Positions 1 through 6,881 of a DNA stretch of 15,972 bases are shown in pieces. How positions within the stretch are numbered: the first letter of the stretch is position 1; the number at the start of each line of letters is the position of its first letter. The DNA comes from an uncultured Prosthecobacter sp. GTDB taxonomy: Bacteria > Verrucomicrobiota > Verrucomicrobiia > Verrucomicrobiales > Verrucomicrobiaceae. A program made the position numbers and the translations under genes. The notes under the pieces were generated by a model. It did not search any database. It saw nothing but the letters and a program-made list of their open reading frames with translations, and was not told the origin of the DNA. The DNA is taken from positions 1 to 15,972 of the forward strand of contig CALDGV010000517.1 of the NCBI GenBank assembly GCA_937941745.1, in the 5' to 3' direction.

Positions 1-237
1 GATGATTATGCCGCGCAGGCCTGGAGGTTCCTGCAAAGGGCCAAGTCAGGTGAATTGCCTATGAAATGGGACGAAGCGGATGAAAGCCTGCGCGTCTATG
101 ACCCTCAAACCCGGGCCTTTGCCGCCTACAATCGCGATGGCACCACGAAGACTTTTTTCCGCCCCAACAGCCCCACCTACTGGCAACGTCAGCCGGGCAG
201 GCTGATTCGACCCGCTGAGCTGCCTTTCAAACCATGA
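1..237 (+). CDS. C-terminal end of a probable polymorphic-toxin protein (BECR-like nuclease tip), cut by the window edge
   Basis: The frame is open from base 1 and ends at TGA 235-237, giving 78 visible residues. The TTG at 55 and ATG at 61 are internal codons, because the reading continues upstream without a stop. The visible part reads AWRFLQRAKSGELPMKW, then LRVYDPQTRAFAAYNRDGTT, then KTFFRPNSPTYW. This order (a helix ending in an FL...G motif, a strand of the form RYDPxTxxFxxxxxDGTxKTFF+P, then a Tyr-Trp end) is what I recall from the C-terminal nuclease tips of RHS, CDI and similar polymorphic toxins in the barnase/EndoU/colicin/RelE group. The family match is recognition from memory, not a search. 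The delivery part of the protein would lie outside the window. The stop overlaps the next start as ATGA, so the two genes are probably translated together. If it is not a toxin, it is an unknown protein with that small domain at its C terminus. Confidence 0.6.
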   Translation, partial: DDYAAQAWRFLQRAKSGELPMKWDEADESLRVYDPQTRAFAAYNRDGTTKTFFRPNSPTYWQRQPGRLIRPAELPFKP

Positions 238-515
238 AAACCACCTCCCACCAGCACACCTGCCCCGTCTGCGGCTACGACAGGCTGCACGAAGCCCCCC
301 GCAGCAAGTCCGGGGGAGCTTCCTTCGAAATCTGCCCTGCCTGCGGCTTCCAGCATGGCGTCAGTGATGATAACGACGGCATCACCTTTGAGGAATGGCG
401 TGAAGACTGGATCAGCCGAGGGATGGAATGGAGCAGCAAGGGCATTCCCTGCCCCAAAAGCTGGCAGCCCGAGGCCCTGCTGGGCAGAGTGGCCCTGAAG
501 CGGCGAAGTGACTGA
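234..515 (+). CDS. Small CPxCG double zinc-knuckle protein (CPCC-like), possible immunity partner
   Basis: This 93-residue soluble protein carries two cysteine knuckles, CPVCG at about residues 10-14 and CPACG at about 34-38, which together can bind one zinc as a zinc ribbon. Between them lies an Ala/Gly/Ser-rich loop and the strand SFEICPACGFQ. The second half is acidic and aromatic (DDNDGITFEEWREDW, then WSSKGIPCPKSW). This matches a widespread small family close to the cysteine-rich CPCC domain, which has no firm biochemical role. The start at 234 overlaps the upstream stop by four bases (ATGA), and no ribosome-binding sequence is visible, which fits coupled translation. Sitting directly behind a toxin-like C terminus, it could be the immunity protein, but that is inferred from position only. 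The zinc-ribbon call is firm and the role is not. Confidence 0.75.
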   Translation: MKTTSHQHTCPVCGYDRLHEAPRSKSGGASFEICPACGFQHGVSDDNDGITFEEWREDWISRGMEWSSKGIPCPKSWQPEALLGRVALKRRSD

Positions 516-560
516 ACCTGGGGCGGAGTCCCGTCTTGCCACGAGAGCAACCGCGCCTAA

Positions 561-2465
561 ATGGGGCACATGTCGCGTCTTGCATGGTATGTTCACCGAC
601 TCCGGGCGATGAGCCCTGGAGAGGTGGCTCATCGGATGAGGCAGCGCTGCCGACAGCTTACGGAAAAGGCCTTTCTCCGCAGGATCCAGGCCTTTGATCC
701 TGGCATCGCTGATGACAAGGTGCCTCGCCTGCCGCCGCCTGCCACGGCCTCACCTGCCCTGAAGCAGCAGCTGGCAGAGGATGCTCAGCGCCTGCTGCTG
801 GGAGACTGGCAGCTTTTTGGCAGCCGAAGGGCGGAAGTGGGCGCGCCACCATGCTGGCACCGCGACCCCGCCTGCGGGGTGGTCATCGCGCACGACATTC
901 CTTCACGAAAGCTGGACTACCGTCGCCTGCCAGATGGAGCAGATGCCCGGACCATCTGGGAAATCAATCGCTGGACAGAAATGACCCGTCTGGCGATGCA
1001 CGGCTGGCTGAATGGAGACACCAGCGCCATCCGCACCGCGCAGTTGTGGCTGGAAGACTGGTGTGAGCGCAATCCACCCGGCATTGGCATCAACTGGACC
1101 AGCCCGCTGGAGGCGGCGCTGCGCCTGATCAACTTCACCTGGTTCGATGCGCTGGTCACCGCCCATGCAGGCATCGAAAGCCGTCATGGCCGGATGCTGC
1201 ATGAGCATCAGTCAGCGCTCAGAAAGCGGATTGTGCCCATGCATGCCGCCTGGATCTGGCGGTTTCGCTCCACCGGCTCCTCGGCGAACAACCACCTGCT
1301 GGGTGAGCTGGCAGCCCTGGTGCTTGCCACCTCCCGCTGGCCCGGGATCAGCCGGCTTTGCTGCACGGCCGAAACAGCCTGGGATCTGCTGGGACGCGAG
1401 GTACTGAAGCAGTTCTCCAATGATGGCGGCTCTGTGGAGCAGGCCCTGCACTACCATGTGTTCGCATTTGACCTGGCCTGGCAGGCGGCACGCGCCGTGG
1501 GCTGCCGAGCCGGGGAGGTGCACGACCGGCTCGTGCTCGCGGCCCGATACTTTTTAGCACTCGGCCAGGGCGCGGAATCCTGGGATTTTGGCGACAGCGA
1601 TGACGCCATCGTGCTGCCGCTGGCACTCCGCCGTGGTGACACGCTCGAGGAAATACGCCGTTGGCTGATGGGGGAGGAGTGTGCACTTCGCTGGTGGCTC
1701 GGCCAACCTCCGCAGCCCGCGCTGAACCAGTTCACCAGCGGACTCAGGGTGCATGAATGGCAGGCTTTCCCCGCCTCCGGCATGGCGGCACTGCGCGCTC
1801 ATGGCTGGGTGGCCCGTCTGGATGCCTCGCCACTGGGCTTCGGACCCCTGGCTGCTCATGGCCACTGCGATGCCCTGCACGTCTCGGTCTGGGATGGCTC
1901 CCAGGCAGTTCTGATCGATCCCGGCACCGGTGGCTACCACGGCCATGCCGGTCTGCGGGCTGAACTGGCCGACTGGTCGGCACACAACGGACCACGCCCA
2001 GACCCGGCGGGGTTTCGCACTCCCCGGCGCATCGGGCCGTTCCTGCAAATCCAGCATCATCGGGTGCCCAGGCTGCTCGCGGAAGGGAACACGGCGATTG
2101 CCCACCTCGAACATGAGGGTCATGCCTTTCAACGCCAGGTGCGCCGCCAAGATCAGCATCTGGAAATCCGCGACACGGAAGATCACCGCCGCCCCTTTGC
2201 CGTTTCCTGGTGCCTGCCACCTCATGCCGAGGTGAAAGCCATCCAAGCCAGCTCGGATCCCACTTTTACCGTGAAAAAATCGAACCAAGCCTGGCTGATC
2301 ACCCTTCAGGCGCCCGGAGCCGAGGTCGTGCTGGAAGAGCGGCGGGTATCTCCCGCCTATGGCAGGATCGAAACTGCCCCCGTCATCACCATCAGGAAGA
2401 TCCGTTCAGGTCTGGTGACCAAGATTCAGCGGTTGCCCGGAGCCGGCACCACCTTTCCCTGCTGA
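561..2465 (+). CDS. Heparinase II/III family polysaccharide lyase-like protein
   Basis: This protein of 634 residues has the two-part layout of heparinase II/III and alginate-lyase relatives. An alpha-helical toroid (roughly residues 100-390) is followed by a beta-sandwich domain (roughly 400-625). Landmarks are WEINRW near 133, the NPPGIGINWTSPLEAALR stretch near 171, NNHLLGE at 243-249, EQALHYHVF at 293-301, GDSDDA at 344-349 and HGHCDAL at 433-439. In this family the Asn/His and Tyr-His positions lie around the active site, and HGHxDAL is the hallmark of the C-terminal domain. Relatives often sit in exopolysaccharide clusters and cleave or modify acidic polysaccharides by beta-elimination, but no other polysaccharide genes are visible here. 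No signal peptide is obvious. ATG 570 is an equally good start, with GGGG just before it, and would shorten the protein by three residues. Its last 74 bp overlap the convergent golvesin-type gene. The substrate is unknown. Confidence 0.85.
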   Translation: MGHMSRLAWYVHRLRAMSPGEVAHRMRQRCRQLTEKAFLRRIQAFDPGIADDKVPRLPPPATASPALKQQLAEDAQRLLLGDWQLFGSRRAEVGAPPCWHRDPACGVVIAHDIPSRKLDYRRLPDGADARTIWEINRWTEMTRLAMHGWLNGDTSAIRTAQLWLEDWCERNPPGIGINWTSPLEAALRLINFTWFDALVTAHAGIESRHGRMLHEHQSALRKRIVPMHAAWIWRFRSTGSSANNHLLGELAALVLATSRWPGISRLCCTAETAWDLLGREVLKQFSNDGGSVEQALHYHVFAFDLAWQAARAVGCRAGEVHDRLVLAARYFLALGQGAESWDFGDSDDAIVLPLALRRGDTLEEIRRWLMGEECALRWWLGQPPQPALNQFTSGLRVHEWQAFPASGMAALRAHGWVARLDASPLGFGPLAAHGHCDALHVSVWDGSQAVLIDPGTGGYHGHAGLRAELADWSAHNGPRPDPAGFRTPRRIGPFLQIQHHRVPRLLAEGNTAIAHLEHEGHAFQRQVRRQDQHLEIRDTEDHRRPFAVSWCLPPHAEVKAIQASSDPTFTVKKSNQAWLITLQAPGAEVVLEERRVSPAYGRIETAPVITIRKIRSGLVTKIQRLPGAGTTFPC

Positions 2466-3054
2466 GGTGAGCTGGCACCGGCAGAAACTGCACCGCATCC
2501 GCGATCACCTCTTTGTCGAGCTCCGTGCCTTCGTTGGAGATCCGCACCCAGCCTGCCCTCCCTGCGGCAAAAGGAAAGGTGCCCAGCACACGGAAAAGGC
2601 GGCCATGCGGAGGTTCTTCCTGCTGATTGATCCGCAGGCTCGTCTCGCCTTCCGCATGATGGATCGTCACCAGGGTGCGGGTGGAACGCCGCACATTGTA
2701 GCAGTGGGCCAGCCGCACCTCATACCAACCTGGCTGCGGTAGGCTGGGGGTGAAAACGGCCGACTTGCTCCCCTTCCCTGACTTCATGTCATGCACATAG
2801 CCAAGGCCCACATACGGCGGCGTGTGGGTGGAATACTGCCAGTCTCCTGTCAATTCCGCCTCCGTTTCATCGACCACGATGCCTGGCAGGGAGGCGGGTT
2901 CTGAAACAATGAAGCGCACCATCTCAGGCCGATCCACCTCACCAGGAGGGTGGGTGTTTGGAAGCGCCTTCGGGTGTGGACGCAATGGCTCGGAACCCGC
3001 TACCCAGGCCACCATGAGGATGGCCAAGCCCAGAAAAGATGTCCGCAAGATCAT
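2392..3054 (-). CDS. Exported protein with a golvesin/xanthan-lyase-type C-terminal domain
   Basis: This is a 220-residue protein from ATG 3054. The N terminus has a basic start, a hydrophobic core (FLGLAILMVAWV) and a small-residue end (AGS), so it looks like a Sec signal peptide. After a Pro-rich linker, residues about 58-191 form one beta-sandwich domain: IVVDETEAELTGDW, YVGLGYVHD, AVFTPSLPQPGWYEV, LVTIHHAEG, LGTFPFAAG, then VIADAVQFLPV. This order is that of the golvesin C-terminal-like domain, suggested to bind carbohydrate and often found fused to larger enzymes; here it stands alone. Residues after about 191 are not part of the domain and are encoded in the region overlapping the heparinase-like gene. 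ATG 3141 is an alternative start (249 residues). It is preceded by a purine-rich AAGGGGG about eight bases away and begins with an LSGC lipobox-like stretch, but lacks a basic N terminus. The binding target is unknown. Confidence 0.7.
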   Translation of the reverse strand: MILRTSFLGLAILMVAWVAGSEPLRPHPKALPNTHPPGEVDRPEMVRFIVSEPASLPGIVVDETEAELTGDWQYSTHTPPYVGLGYVHDMKSGKGSKSAVFTPSLPQPGWYEVRLAHCYNVRRSTRTLVTIHHAEGETSLRINQQEEPPHGRLFRVLGTFPFAAGRAGWVRISNEGTELDKEVIADAVQFLPVPAHLSRERWCRLRATAESWSPDLNGSS

Positions 3055-3175
3055 GCCTGGATGCTGAAACCATCTCAAAAGGCCGCAACCAGAAAGCCAG
3101 CAGCAGGACAGCGCCACCAAAAGAGGCCCGATGGAATGCATCCACCGGGCCCCCTTCGGGAAATGAAGCTCGAAC

Positions 3176-3574
3176 TCAGTTCACCGAGATCTGGCGCGGC
3201 ATCGCCGTCGCCTTCATCGGCAGGGTCAGGCTTAACACGCCGTCCTCAAGGGTGGCGGTGAGCCTTTCATCATCCACCGGCGTGTTCACATGCAGGCGGA
3301 GCTGATAGTTCAGCATGGAAATCTCCTGATGGAGAGGCTTCCACTCCGCTGGCAAAGCCGCAGCGCGTTCCCCGCGGATGCTCAGGACATCCTCGTGAAA
3401 CTCGATTTTGACCCCGGATTTGGGCACACCGGGAAGATCGACCCGGACGACAAAGGCATTTTCCTGGCGCTCGATCTGAAAGCGCGGCTTCTGGAGGTTT
3501 TCCGTCACACCCGTGTTCGAGGCAGTAGGTGCAGCAGCGGCGGTGTTGGAAGGTGGGCAGCAAGTGGTGTTCAT
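3176..3574 (-). CDS. Hsp20/alpha-crystallin small heat-shock protein (shorter copy)
   Basis: This 132-residue ATP-independent chaperone binds unfolding proteins in large oligomers in the cytoplasm. The alpha-crystallin domain covers about residues 30-121: VVRVDLPGV at 42-50, then VKIEFHEDVLSIRGER, then the family signature ATLEDGVLSLTLP at 107-119. The C-terminal IxV motif that docks neighbouring dimers is present as ISV (129-131). The N-terminal arm is short, rich in Ala, Thr and Pro, and has two adjacent cysteines (residues 5-6). It lacks the Phe-rich arm of its neighbour, so it may assemble differently. It follows the longer Hsp20 gene after 40 nt and is followed by the golvesin-type gene, all on the same strand, so they probably share a transcript. 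No Shine-Dalgarno is seen; the leader before ATG is pyrimidine-rich. Confidence 0.93.
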   Translation of the reverse strand: MNTTCCPPSNTAAAAPTASNTGVTENLQKPRFQIERQENAFVVRVDLPGVPKSGVKIEFHEDVLSIRGERAAALPAEWKPLHQEISMLNYQLRLHVNTPVDDERLTATLEDGVLSLTLPMKATAMPRQISVN

Positions 3575-3614
3575 GGCTTGGAATAAAGAAGGGGTTGGAT
3601 GAGAGAGGTCTGGG

Positions 3615-4058
3615 TCAGTTCACCGTGATGAGCCTGGGTTTGCGGTGCTCCTGCTTGGGCAGGCTCACGGTCAGGATGCCATCCTCCAGCCTGGCACTGA
3701 TCGCCTCTTCCTGGACGGCATCCGGAAGCGTGATTGAGCGGCTCAGGGTTACGGAGGAAGTGTTCTCGCCGGCTCTTTCACGCCGCTCTGCCGTCACGGT
3801 GAGCACGCCCTCACGCAGTTCGACCTTCACGGCGTCCTTCTTCACGCCCGGCAGTTCAAAGCGGGCATAGAAGTGATTCGCATCTTCATGCAGGTCCGTC
3901 GCAAGGCGGGCATTCGAGGGGGAGGCGGTGGAGGGAAAGAAGTCCTCCAAAAGCTGGGCCATGGCCGGGAAACCGGCGAAAGGATGGCGCAGCCAAGGGC
4001 CAAAGTCGGAGACAGAGCGGCCGAGGTTCAAAGCAGGATTGGAACGAATGAGTTTCAT
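3615..4058 (-). CDS. Hsp20/alpha-crystallin small heat-shock protein (longer copy)
   Basis: This 147-residue small heat-shock protein is the first gene of its transcription group. Residues 1-50 form a Phe- and Pro-containing arm (FGPWLRHPFAGFPAMAQLLEDFF), typical of class A bacterial Hsp20 proteins and involved in oligomer building and client binding. The alpha-crystallin domain spans about 51-135, with FELPGVKKDAVKVEL at 67-81, GVLTVTAERR near 84-93 and the signature ARLEDGILTVSLP at 122-134. The C-terminal ITV (144-146) is the IxI/V docking motif. Both copies end in I(T/S)VN-stop, showing that they arose by duplication. Upstream, the 273-nt divergent region is AT-rich, but I found no CIRCE element and no clear sigma-32 promoter, so how heat induction would occur is not visible. 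The start lacks a Shine-Dalgarno sequence. Confidence 0.95.
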   Translation of the reverse strand: MKLIRSNPALNLGRSVSDFGPWLRHPFAGFPAMAQLLEDFFPSTASPSNARLATDLHEDANHFYARFELPGVKKDAVKVELREGVLTVTAERRERAGENTSSVTLSRSITLPDAVQEEAISARLEDGILTVSLPKQEHRKPRLITVN

Positions 4059-4331
4059 GATGGGATGAGTAGGTTTGAGAAGTCTTTAGCGACGCAAGGA
4101 AACAGGTGCAGCCGCAGTGCCAGGGACATTCAAATTCTCGCAAATCCTTGATCGTGAGATTATTACAATTTCATAAATCACTTCCGGAGAACCTCTAACT
4201 GCGCCAAATCGGCTATTTTTGCCCATTTTGAGACACTCCAAATAAAGTCGAAATGTCACTTTGAAGAATGACAGCCTTGCTCAAGGAGAAAAAGCATTGG
4301 GCAGAGGCGGCCAGGCGGCTCAAAGTGCCTC
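4059..4331. promoter_or_regulatory. AT-rich divergent promoter region between hsp20 and mtnA
   Basis: This is the largest non-coding stretch in the window. It is much richer in A and T than its surroundings, especially 4121-4260, and must hold the promoters for the minus-strand hsp20 group and the plus-strand mtnA gene. An imperfect inverted repeat with GTGA/TCAC ends and TTAT/ATAA inner arms lies at 4154-4181. No CIRCE (TTAGCACTC-N9-GAGTGCTAA) and no good sigma-32 site could be recognised. No small gene or RNA was recognised. Confidence 0.5.
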
Positions 4332-5411
4332 ATGCTCGTTTCCGGCCAGCCTTTTCGAACCATCTGGATGCCCGATCCCGCCACGGTCCGCATCATCGAC
4401 CAACGTCGTCTGCCCTGGGCTTTTGAGCTGATGGACCTGCGCTGTGTCAACGACGTGGCCCATGCCATTCAGGACATGGCCGTGCGGGGAGCCGGGCTCA
4501 TTGGAGCCACCGCTGGCTATGGGATGGCCCTGGCCGCACGCGAAGCAAGCTCGCCCGAGCATTGGCAGTCGCTGGCGGAACAGTTGATCCGCACCCGGCC
4601 AACGGCGGTGAACCTGAGCTGGGCGGTGAACCGGCAGCTGGCAGCGGTGGCCGCAGCAGGTTTTGAGCAACGCATCGCGGTGACCCTGGAAGAGGCCGCA
4701 CGGATTGCAGATGAAGACGCTGCGATGTGCCATGCGATCGGACGTCATGGGCTCGGGATCCTGCAGGAGCTGGCGGCGGCAAAGCCCGGCAGGCCGCTCA
4801 ACATCCTCACGCACTGCAATGCAGGCTGGCTGGCCTTTGTGGATCATGGCTCCGCCACCGCACCCATCTATGCAGCTCATGCGGCAGGCATCCCGCTGCA
4901 TGTCTGGGTGGATGAAACCAGGCCGCGCAATCAAGGCGCGCGCCTGACTGCCTGGGAGCTTGGGCAGCAGGGCGTGCCACACACCCTCATTGCCGACAAT
5001 GTCGGCGGTCACCTGATGCAGCACGGTCTTGTGGACCTAGTCATCACCGGAGCCGACCGTGTGACGCGGAACGGCGATGTGGCCAACAAGATTGGCACCT
5101 ACCTGAAGGCGCTCGCGGCCAGGGACAATGAGGTGCCCTTTTATGTCGCTTTTCCCAGCTCAACACTGGATCTCGCTTTGGCCGACGGCGTGAAGGAGAT
5201 TCCCATCGAGCAGCGCGGCGGCGAAGAGGTCACCCACCTCGAAGGCATCTGCTCTGAAGGCAGGGTCCAGACGGTGCGCATCGCACCTGAGGAATCTCCG
5301 GCAGCCAATTATGGCTTCGACGTGACCCCTGCACGGCTCATCACCGGCTGGATCACTGAACGAGGGGTGACACTTCAGCACCAGTCCCGAAGTGCCACCA
5401 TCTTTGCGTGA
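4332..5411 (+). CDS. mtnA: S-methyl-5-thioribose-1-phosphate isomerase
   Basis: This 359-residue enzyme converts methylthioribose-1-phosphate to methylthioribulose-1-phosphate in the methionine salvage pathway, recycling the methylthioadenosine left by polyamine synthesis and other SAM reactions. The fold is that of the eIF2B-alpha/MtnA family. Substrate-binding RGA lies at 52-54; catalytic Cys162 is in LTHCNAGWLA and catalytic Asp242 in TGADRV. The NGDVANKIGT motif follows at 248-256, with FPSST near 274-278. Length and start (MLVSGQPFRTIW) match the family; the frame upstream is closed at a TGA (4269-4271) with no other start codon. The usual RGAPxIG appears as RGAGLIG, a mild departure. 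No other salvage gene is nearby. The last 37 bp overlap the convergent trpD. No ribosome-binding site is seen before the ATG. Confidence 0.95.
   Translation: MLVSGQPFRTIWMPDPATVRIIDQRRLPWAFELMDLRCVNDVAHAIQDMAVRGAGLIGATAGYGMALAAREASSPEHWQSLAEQLIRTRPTAVNLSWAVNRQLAAVAAAGFEQRIAVTLEEAARIADEDAAMCHAIGRHGLGILQELAAAKPGRPLNILTHCNAGWLAFVDHGSATAPIYAAHAAGIPLHVWVDETRPRNQGARLTAWELGQQGVPHTLIADNVGGHLMQHGLVDLVITGADRVTRNGDVANKIGTYLKALAARDNEVPFYVAFPSSTLDLALADGVKEIPIEQRGGEEVTHLEGICSEGRVQTVRIAPEESPAANYGFDVTPARLITGWITERGVTLQHQSRSATIFA
5367..5398. other. Inverted repeat across the convergent mtnA/trpD ends
   Basis: Arms GTGACACTTC (5367-5376) and GAAGTGCCAC (5389-5398) enclose a 12-nt loop. In the trpD-strand RNA all ten positions pair if one G-U is allowed; in the mtnA-strand RNA there is one A-C mismatch. 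The trpD stop codon lies in it. No run of U follows on either strand, so it is not a standard intrinsic terminator, but it sits where transcription of both genes must end. Confidence 0.4.
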
Positions 5412-6412
5412 GCCGCCCCGCGGTCGATCAAGGATTCAGCCAGGGCCTTGCCAGCAGCCAGGTCCGGCACCTTGCCCGTGATCACAAAGCCGGCCGCTGC
5501 ATTCAGCACGGCGATGTCACGTTTCGGCCCCGCGTCCCGCCGGCTCAGAATGCCCTCGATGATAGCCGCATTGGCGTTGGCATCACCACCGACAAGGTCC
5601 TCCAGCTTTGCAGCGGCAAATCCGAGCTGCGCGGGGTCCACCATCTCGCATCCAAGGCGGCCATCGCCGACTTTGCAGACTTGGTTCGGCCCGAGCGTGG
5701 ACAGTTCATCCATGCCACCACCATTTTTCACCGTGCCGTGCACCACCCAGGCTGCCTTGCGGCCCAGCGTGAGCAGGATTTCACCAAACACCCGGGTCAG
5801 CGCCGGATCAAAGACGCCGACGAGCTGGAAATCCGGACGCGCCGGATTCAGCAGAGGCCCCAGAAGGTTAAAAATGCTGCGCTGCCCTTCCTCGGCGAGG
5901 ATCTTGCGGGCGGCCACCACCGCCTTGAACGCCGGGTGATAGAGCGGCGCAAAGAAGAAGCCGAGGCCAATGCTTTCCATGCCGCGGGCCACACGCTCCA
6001 CCGGAAGGTCGATGCGGATGCCGAGAGCCTCCAGAACGTCCGCGCCGCCAGCCTTGCTGGTCACCCCGCGGTTGCCGTGCTTGGTCACGCACACGCCTCC
6101 TGCGGCGAGGATGAACATGGCCGTCGTGGAGACATTGAAGAGATGCAGCTTGTCGCCACCAGTGCCCACCACATCGAGCATCGGGCCAGGTAGCCGGGCA
6201 CGGTCGATGCCGGGATCCACCGCCAGTTTCAGAAATTCCTGCACAAATGCGGCGATCTCCGACGGGGTCTCCCCCTTCTTCGCCAGGGCGCGCAGCAGCG
6301 CCGCCTTGGTCTCGGCAGATTCTTCCTCATCCACCAAAAAAGCCGCGGCCAGGCGCACCTGGTCGGCGGTGAGTTCATTTCCAGCGGAGAGAAGCTTGTG
6401 AAGGGTCTGCAT
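5375..6412 (-). CDS. trpD: Anthranilate phosphoribosyltransferase
   Basis: This 345-residue enzyme joins anthranilate to PRPP, the second step of tryptophan synthesis from chorismate. The N-terminal helical domain (about 1-70) precedes the alpha/beta domain. The PRPP-binding GTGGD is at 83-87, NVSTTAMF at 93-100, KHGNRGVTSKAGGADVLEAL at 111-130, NLLGPLLNPAR at 182-192 and VHG...GGMDELS at 224-238; all are family hallmarks. ATG 6412 gives the normal N terminus (MQTLHKLL). The frame stays open for 62 more residues upstream, but that part has no family resemblance and overlaps the neighbouring gene. It is the last gene of a minus-strand group behind DUF3820 and the transporter, not in a trp operon. 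The 3' end overlaps mtnA by 37 bp. No Shine-Dalgarno sequence is visible. Confidence 0.95.
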   Translation of the reverse strand: MQTLHKLLSAGNELTADQVRLAAAFLVDEEESAETKAALLRALAKKGETPSEIAAFVQEFLKLAVDPGIDRARLPGPMLDVVGTGGDKLHLFNVSTTAMFILAAGGVCVTKHGNRGVTSKAGGADVLEALGIRIDLPVERVARGMESIGLGFFFAPLYHPAFKAVVAARKILAEEGQRSIFNLLGPLLNPARPDFQLVGVFDPALTRVFGEILLTLGRKAAWVVHGTVKNGGGMDELSTLGPNQVCKVGDGRLGCEMVDPAQLGFAAAKLEDLVGGDANANAAIIEGILSRRDAGPKRDIAVLNAAAGFVITGKVPDLAAGKALAESLIDRGAAHAKMVALRDWC

Positions 6413-6479
6413 GCGCGGCGACTTTGAGGTCGGAGGTGCGTTTTGGCAACGGTGCAGCCTTTGAAAACAGAGCCCCAGG

Positions 6480-6881
6480 TCAGCGCCGGACAGGAGGTGG
6501 CGGCTGGGTGAAATCGAATGACCGCGGCCTTTCTTCACGCAGCGGGGTGCGGCCTCCCCGACGCTGGCGGAAGGCATCAAAGGCGAGGTCCGAGCCATCC
6601 ACCTTCATCTGGTAAACCATCTTCAGGAGCACTCCGAGCCGCCCCTTGGGGAAGCCGGCCTTGTTGGCAAACCATCCCAGGTATTCTGCGGGCAGGTCAT
6701 AAATCGGCACGCCATGAGGCGGGCAGAACTGCGGCCCGAACTTGCCAAAGGGCATGTATGTCCGGCCGATCTCCTCGAGATCTTTTTTCATGCGCTCCGC
6801 CAGGTCGTCCATGCCCGGAAACCAGCCCGGGAACACCTGGCTGGCAAGCAGCAGTTCGCGCACAGCCTTCCGGCAGATCAC
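6480..6881 (-). CDS. DUF3820-type small protein
   Basis: This protein of 133 residues starts from GTG 6881, which overlaps the transporter stop as GTGA. The DUF3820 core lies at about residues 43-103: MPFGKFG at 43-49, then an insertion, YDLPAEYLGWFA, FPKGRLGVLLKMVYQMKVDG. It resembles proteins annotated as putative quorum-sensing-regulated virulence factors, and the FGK...LP.YL.WF pattern is also like the C-terminal domain of exodeoxyribonuclease X-like proteins, so a nucleic-acid role is possible but unproven. The tail is basic and ends in FTQPPPPVRR. ATG 6812 (110 residues) is the alternative start. I prefer GTG because the 23 extra codons mostly end in G or C like the rest of the gene and the overlap suggests coupling. 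The same frame runs open further upstream, but that part overlaps the transporter and is not used. It lies 67 nt before trpD. Confidence 0.72.
   Translation of the reverse strand: MICRKAVRELLLASQVFPGWFPGMDDLAERMKKDLEEIGRTYMPFGKFGPQFCPPHGVPIYDLPAEYLGWFANKAGFPKGRLGVLLKMVYQMKVDGSDLAFDAFRQRRGGRTPLREERPRSFDFTQPPPPVRR

Noticed and set aside
1554..2288. A 244-codon minus-strand frame inside the heparinase-like gene
   Set aside because: No domain is recognised; the plus strand has a continuous family match across it.
4059..4331. CIRCE or sigma-32 heat-shock promoter before hsp20
   Set aside because: Looked for on both strands; no sequence close enough to either consensus.
6413..6598. A 62-residue N-terminal extension of TrpD
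   Set aside because: It has no resemblance to TrpD and overlaps the DUF3820 coding end; MQTLHKLL is the family-like start.
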